Shown piece by piece: positions 58,257-64,000 of a stretch of DNA of 64,000 nt (within the stretch, counting starts at the first letter, position 1; every line of letters begins with the position of its first letter). Under the pieces are notes generated by a model, which searched no databases, had not been told where the DNA came from, and worked only from the letters and a program-made list of their open reading frames with translations. A program made the translations under genes and the position numbers. The stretch covers positions 33,085,944-33,149,943 of the forward strand of contig JAJKFL010000330.1 of the NCBI GenBank assembly GCA_021186555.1. Direction: 5' to 3'. The stretch is from Reticulitermes speratus. Taxonomy: Eukaryota; Arthropoda; Insecta; Blattodea; Rhinotermitidae.

Positions 58257-58737
58257 AGAACTCTGCTACCCCTTTACAGGGTACTTCCAGATACCCTTAA
58301 TGGAACAACGACACAGCTGCTGCTTCCTCGACTGGGATTCAAACCGCACAACTTTAGAATACGTCTAACGCGTCAGAACTGCACCAGATGGTTCGACGTC
58401 GTTCAATCTGATACAGTCGACCTGTTACGATCGCTGAACCGTGCACTCGAGATACCAAATCCCACCTCTCCATGCCCTTTGTGAACCGAATGCCGGTCCT
58501 TGTAGGATCTCTGTCTCAATGTAATTACGTCATCCATCTGTGTAATTAACCCTTCAACTCCGGCCTCGATGCACTGTACAGACTTTTAATTCTTCACATG
58601 CTGCCGGCCTCGGTGCACCGTACGATCGTGAATGCATTTAAGGGTACTCTAAATATAAAACCCGTCCTTCCTGGGAAGTATTTGGAATTGAAACCCCAGC
58701 GTCTTTAAGGGATTAACCAGCTCCATAGTCTTTCTTC

Positions 58738-58800
58738 AGATGCTGACAGTCGTTCATCTGGTCAAGAAATTCCCTGCCTTTCATGGAACCTGAATGTTCA
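58738..58800 (-). mobile_element. LINE 3' tail relic
   Basis: GGTCAAGAAATTCCCTGCCT, then TTCATGGAACC, complement of the LINE tail. Confidence 0.55.
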
Positions 58801-59339
58801 GTACCGCATTCAAAAGTGTCCGACCGAGATACCGAGCAATATTTCGTAACATGTTATCATTTTGTGGTGAGTGGTTGTTAGTCCACGCCCAATCTCCACG
58901 CTGAAGGACTACCCCCTGTCGACTGTCCGCAACCGCTTGTTCAGTTAGTAGTTGAATAAATATATAAATGAACACGTACACAACAAGCTACATGAGTACA
59001 TGATTAAATGTGTATACAAGTCTTTGCTGTTTGTGTCACGTTTGTTCCTTTTAAACATGTCAGCATGCAGTCACCAACAGCGGCAGAAGATGTCAGTAAC
59101 AAAAGACGAAAGTATCCTCAATTTGTATTTCAGTATCCTCCTTTACCAAAAGATGTTCACAGGTATCTCTAGATAGCAGCATGGCTTATTAGCTTGTTAG
59201 GCCAAGTTTAGTGCCTTAGGACACATGTAGGTGCAATTATAGGATCTTTATTTTTCACAGCGCGCAGACATCTTGAAATTGTGACATCAAAATACTCATC
59301 AAGGGCTTGAACGTGTAAGTGTGGATCACATCGAGTATG

Positions 59340-59950
59340 GTACAACAACAGCAGCAATAGCAAAAACAATAACGACAACAAACAAAAACAATAATAATAA
59401 CAAACAATAACAAACAAAACAACAAACAATAACAAACAAAAAACAACAAACAATAATAACAACGAACAAAAACAACAAACAATAATAACAATAAACAATA
59501 ACAACAAACAATAATGACAACAAACAATAACAAACAATAATAACGACAAAAACAATAACAAACAATAATAACGACACAAACAATAACAAACAATAATAAC
59601 GACAACAAACAATAACAAACAATAATAATAACAAACAATAACAACAAACAATAATAGCAACGAACAAACACAACAATAATAACAACAAACATTAATGACA
59701 ACAAACAATAACAAACAATAATACGACAACAAACAATAACAAACAACAATAACGACAAAAACAATAACAAACAATAATAACGACAACAAACAATAACAAG
59801 CAATAATAACGACAACAAACAATAACAAACAATAATAACGACAATAAACAATAACAAACAATAATAACGACAACAAACAATGACAAACAATAATAACAAC
59901 AATAACAAACAATATTAACAACAACAACAAACAATAACAACAACAATTTC
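59340..59950. repeat. AACAATAAC/AATAATAAC microsatellite (600 bp)
   Basis: ACAAACAATAATAACGACAA-type repeats with an imperfect period near 26 bp. Long Leu/Val/Cys/Tyr-rich frames on the minus strand are low-complexity artefacts. Confidence 0.96.
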
Positions 59951-60062
59951 GCACTGAAATTTCAGCGACGTTCATGCTAGTACATAAAACATTATTAGAA
60001 CAGCAAATTATTTCAGATTTTTTGGGTCAAAATGAAGTCACATAATCCATCAAGCGACGTAA

Positions 60063-60344
60063 AGGTAAAGTTCTCCCTAGAAAGGTCCATGAAGGGCCGA
60101 GAGGGGGAGTAGAGGTATAGCTCTACTCTTTCTTTAACCCCGGCATTAGATGAGGGTGGATGGTCAACTCCACGCCCCGGCCGCTTTACCCCCGGGAAAG
60201 AGACCCGGTACCCAATGCATAGAAGGCTGGGTGGGCCCCAGGGCCGGTCTGGACGGGTGCTGAAAATCTCGCCCCCACCGGTATTCGATCCCCAGACCGT
60301 CCAACCCGTAGCGAGTCGCTATACCGACTGAGCTATCGCGGCCC
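60063..60344 (-). mobile_element. SINE family A with TSD
   Basis: Full-length reverse copy. 16-bp target duplication CCATCAAGCGACGTAA at 60048-60062 region and 60345-60360. Head complement ACTGAGCTATCGCGGCC at 60327. Confidence 0.95.
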
Positions 60345-61244
60345 CCATCAAGCGACGTAAGAGATCTAAACGTCCGAAATCAAAGTGACAGTCGTTCGTT
60401 TGTCTCTGTACTTAGGGTTCACAAATATCGACATTTTGCAGATATTTTAACAAAAAACATATTGCGATGGTGATAGCACCGGTTTGCAAACAGCCTATTT
60501 CTTTTCGTGTTTTAAATATAGCATTGCAAAATACTGCTCTATTAGAAACCTGAAACAAAGAATTATGTAAATACACTCGGTTTTAGTGATAATTTGCAGT
60601 GCTCTGTAAATGCAAATTTCGTGTGAGAAAAAAGATGGTCCCCTGGTTACGCGAAACTCATGCAAAAGCACAGTAATTGCTTATTCATGCTCATAATAGG
60701 GCCAAGTTCAGACTTCCAATTATCAAAGCTGACACTATGCGTTTGTGCGTGTGTTCGTGTTTTCGTTCCGACACAAACATGCGTAAAAAAACACAAACGC
60801 AAACAGAAACAAAACGCACATGTATCGATGCGTATCGCTTTGTGCTTTAGTCGCTTTGATAAAAAAAAAATGGTTCACACACACAGTTTCATGGGTATTT
60901 AGTTCAGAGATGTAGTTTCGTTAATTCTGTGATGGGTTTTCGTAATCAAAGATATATAAACCTGTTACGCGCGCGGAAAGTTTTACGCCAACAGACGCCG
61001 CAAAACGAATTACAGTTTTTCCTAGCGACCAATTTAACAAATGAATTGATACAACCATTAACGGTCCGTTCACTGTGACAGAGTTTTATAAACTAATAAA
61101 TTAATTTACAATAAAATTTAACAGTGGATGGGTGTATAATATAATAAGCATAAAACACTGTGCAACTACTTGGTGGTAAATTTGTGTGTATCAGACTGCT
61201 GTATGGAAGATGTACGTCATTAAACAAGCAACGGATGATCCATA

Positions 61245-61326
61245 TACAGGGCATACACAAAAGAATGGTGCGGATTCAACAGTGAATACTGTTGAAACCG
61301 CACCATTCTTTTGTGTATCCCCTGTA
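61245..61326. mobile_element. Short palindromic MITE
   Basis: TACAGGGCATACACAAAAGA, then ATGGTGCGGATTCAACAGT, followed by the complement ACTGTTGAAACCGCACCATT, then CTTTTGTGTATCCCCTGTA, around a 5-base loop. TA at both ends suggests a Tc1/mariner-mobilised hairpin. Confidence 0.9.
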
Positions 61327-61390
61327 TTTGCTTGAAGCAACTGGGTAAAATCGCATTCAGACATACCAGAACATTTAAAAGAAGGCAAAA

Positions 61391-61558
61391 GCTAAAGGTA
61401 AATTTCACCCTACAACAGGCCATAAAGGTCCAGAGGGGGAGTAGAGGTATAGCTCTACTCTTTCTTTAACCTCGGCACTAGATGGGGGTGGGTTGTCAAC
61501 ACCACGCCCTGGCCGCTTTACCCCCGGTAATGACCCGGTACCCATTGTACAGAAGGTA
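61391..61558 (-). mobile_element. SINE family A, head-truncated
   Basis: CTAAAGGTAAATTTCACCCT to GACCCGGTACCCATTGTACA, then non-SINE sequence. Confidence 0.88.
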
Positions 61559-61644
61559 CTCAATTGTAAGGCATTGATTTACAGGATGTTATCAGGTGGG
61601 TGTGATATTTTGAAGTGTGTTATATTTAGTGCAATTGAAAGCAG

Positions 61645-61685
61645 ATAACTTGATAATGGCCAGCGTTAGCCGAAACATGTAGTCA
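61645..61685 (+). repeat. Degenerate hammerhead-like hairpin
   Basis: CTTGATAATGGCCAGCGTTA, then GCCGAAACATGTAGTC; the conserved CTGANGA has changed to TTGATAA, so no activity is expected. Confidence 0.4.
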
Positions 61686-62292
61686 TGGTTCACAGCTGTT
61701 AACAAAGATAAATTGATATTGTGCTTATTAATACAATATCTGTTGAAAAAAGGTTTTCAGATTTATGCATTTCAAACAACGGAATATTTGAAAACGATGT
61801 CTGCGATCTTTCTGTTTCCCGATCAGCAATGTGATCTGTTAGTTGCAGTCTCCGTTCGTATCCGAACGATCGGTAGGTCCAACACAGAAGTTTGCCCAGA
61901 CACGTAATATTGTGTTTAGGGCAAATAAACTTTGATAATATCATAAAAAGGAAGTCAAAGACCCTGCTTCATGCGGTCTCTGAATATGGCGTCTTCCGTG
62001 TAGGTCAGTATAGTGCCTAGGTTATGGGTTCGACGACCGACAAATCGGGGGCCCACCGAGAACCTTCCAATGGATAGCCGATGCTCTGTCCCCTGGGAAA
62101 GGCCTGAAATGGTCAGCGGGTGAAGCTGACCAGTAGTTACGATACGTCTGCACGGTGTGGTGGGTACTTAATGAAGCGGAGGACTAGTTTGTTATTTTAC
62201 TTTTGTCTTGTGTATGATACGTGTGGTACGTAGCGCAGGCTACATTTTCTGCTACTATGAATGTTTAAACGTTTTAAAGCTGAGTGATCACT

Positions 62293-64000
62293 ATATACAC
62301 TACATAGTGTATTTATGTGTTTTGTGTGGATCTCAGAACAAACAGCGATTATTTCAATGTACAGCATTAACTGACTGGTTTGTATAACTGAGACGGAGTG
62401 TGTTTACTGCGCGGTACGGACTGTATTTATGTGTTTTGTGTGGATCTCAGAACAAACAGCGATTATTTCACTGTACAGCATTAACTGACTGGTTTGTATA
62501 ACTGAGACGGAGTGTGTTTACTGCGCGGTACGGACTGTATTTATGTGTTTTGTGTGGATCTCAGAACAAACAGCGATTATTTCACTGTACAGCATTAACT
62601 GACTGTTTTGTATAACTGAGACGGAGTGTGTTTACTGCGCGGTACGGACTGTATTTATGTGTTTTGTGTGGATCTCAGAACAAACAGCGATTATTTCACT
62701 GTACAGCAATAACTGACTGGTTTGTATAACTGAGACGGAGTGTGTTTACTGCGCGGTACGGACTGTATTTATGTGTTTTGTGTGGATCTCAGAACAAACA
62801 GCGATTATTTCACTGTACAGCATTAACTGACTGCTTTGTATAACTGAGACGGAGTGTGTTTACTGCGCGGTACGGACTGTATTTATGTGTTTTGTGTGGA
62901 TCTCAGAACAAACAGCGATTATTTCACTGTACAGCATTAACTGACTGCTTTGTATAACTGAGACGGAGTGTGTTTACTGCGCGGTACGGACTGTATTTAT
63001 GTGTTTTGTGTGGATCTCAGAACAAACAGCGATTATTTCACTGTACAGCATTAACTGACTGCTTTGTATAACTAAGACGGAGTGTGTTTACTGCGCGGTA
63101 CGGACTGTATTTATGTGTTTTGTGTGGATCTACAGAACAAACAGCGATTATTTCACTGTACAGCATTAACTGACTGGTTTGTATAACTGAGACGGAGTGT
63201 GTTTACTGCGCGGTACGGACTGTATTTATGTGTTTTGTGTGGATCTCAGAACAAACAGCGATTATTTCACTGTACAGCATTAACTGACTGCTTTGTATAA
63301 CTGAGACGGAGTGTGTTTACTGCGCGGTACGGACTGTATTTATGTGTTTTTGTGGATCTCAGAACAAACAGCGATTATTTCACTGTACAGCAATAACTGA
63401 CTTGTTTGTATAACTGAGACGGAGTGTGTTTACTGCGCGGTACAAACTGCATATACATATAACTATATGTACCGCCATGTTTAACATTCACAAATTCTAC
63501 GTTCTGCCACACAGTGTATTTATGTGTTTTGTGTGGATCTCAGAACAAACAGCGATTATTTCACTGTACAACATTAACTGACTGGTTTGTATAACTAGAC
63601 GGAGTGTGTTTACTGCGCGGTACGGACTGTATTTATGTGTTTTGTGTGGATCTCAGAACAAACAGCGATTATTTCACTGTACAGCATTAACTGACTGGTT
63701 TGTATAACTGAGACGGAGTGTGTTTACTGCGCGGTACGAACTGCATATACATATAACTATATGTACCGCCATGTTTAACATTCACAAATTCTACGTTCTG
63801 TCCACACAGTGTATTTATGTGTTTTGTGTGGATCTCAGAACAAACAGCGATTATTTCACTGTACAGCATTAACTGACTGGTTTGTATAACTGAGACGGAG
63901 TGTGTTTACTGCGCGGTACGGACTGTATTTATGTGTTTTGTGTGGATCTCAGAACAAACAGCGATTATTTCACTGTACAGCATTAACTGACTGGTTTGTA
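62293..64000 (+). repeat. 114-bp satellite, cluster 7 (runs off window)
   Basis: About fourteen monomers at 114-bp spacing (TGTTTACTGC at 62401, 62515, 62629 ...), with two flanks CATATACATATAACTATATG at about 63450 and 63744 near the end, the second followed by further monomers to the window edge. Highly homogeneous. Confidence 0.97.

Larger units (their letters stand above)
30506..64000. other. Presumed 5' intron of Fur2 (more than 33 kb)
   Basis: No sequence resembling a signal peptide, prodomain or Asp box was found here on either strand, so the upstream exons should lie beyond 64000. The region is mobile elements and satellite, listed separately. Stretches without an identifiable element are about 31060-31390, 33070-33580, 34950-36020, 38290-38940, 40465-41085, 41800-42300, 42370-43030, 47050-47800, 48230-48690, 49010-49740, 49970-50395, 51300-51790, 52040-52795, 53980-54575, 55000-56485, 56790-57350, 58260-58735, 58800-59340 and 60365-61240. 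Confidence 0.6.

Noticed and set aside
59208..59975. 255-codon Leu/Val/Cys-rich frame resembling a membrane protein
   Set aside because: Low-complexity AACAATAAC microsatellite read in reverse.

Overview
The window is eukaryotic. Coding sequence comes in short exons with GT/AG borders and matched phases, separated by introns full of tRNA-derived SINEs, non-LTR retrotransposon pieces, MITEs and minisatellites. The repeat families resemble those I associate with cockroaches (Blattodea, Periplaneta-like). That placement is from memory of repeat-derived peptides and is only moderately secure.

One real host gene is visible, on the minus strand: a furin-like proprotein convertase of the long, Cys-rich Fur2 type (related to PCSK5/6). 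Thirteen exons lie between 30505 and 3151 and give about 2.75 kb of coding sequence (roughly 916 residues). In order they carry the catalytic-His segment, the S1-pocket segment, the oxyanion-Asn segment, the catalytic-Ser segment, the P domain, a linker, and a run of furin-like Cys-rich repeats. The signal peptide, prodomain and catalytic-Asp exon are not in the window, so the 33.5 kb from 30506 to 64000 is read as a giant 5' intron. The C-terminal end lies beyond base 1. Exon phases agree everywhere except in two exons (17545-17689 and 10149-10588), each of which is off by one base.

Layout: 1-596 is a reverse-transcriptase fragment cut by a 51-bp tandem array (598-2440). 3151-17689 holds eleven exons in introns of moderate size, with two SINEs placed 36-39 nt downstream of splice donors. 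17750-18455 is a 21-bp array. 20398-21698 holds two exons. 22870-27780 has a minisatellite and a tandemly amplified SINE array. 29464-30366 is a 65-bp array seeded by the 3' end of the His exon and its splice donor. 30506-64000 contains no recognisable host exon. It holds seven clusters of a 114-bp satellite in both orientations, four SINE families (called A-D here), hAT-, pogo- and mariner-like non-autonomous elements, foldback elements and LINE remnants.

The most notable structures are two minisatellites that grew out of exon-intron borders of the same gene (a donor and an acceptor), a SINE array in which every monomer carries the insertion target site, SINEs at matching positions in both arms of an inverted-repeat transposon, and a dispersed series of hammerhead-like CTGANGA...GAAAC hairpins.
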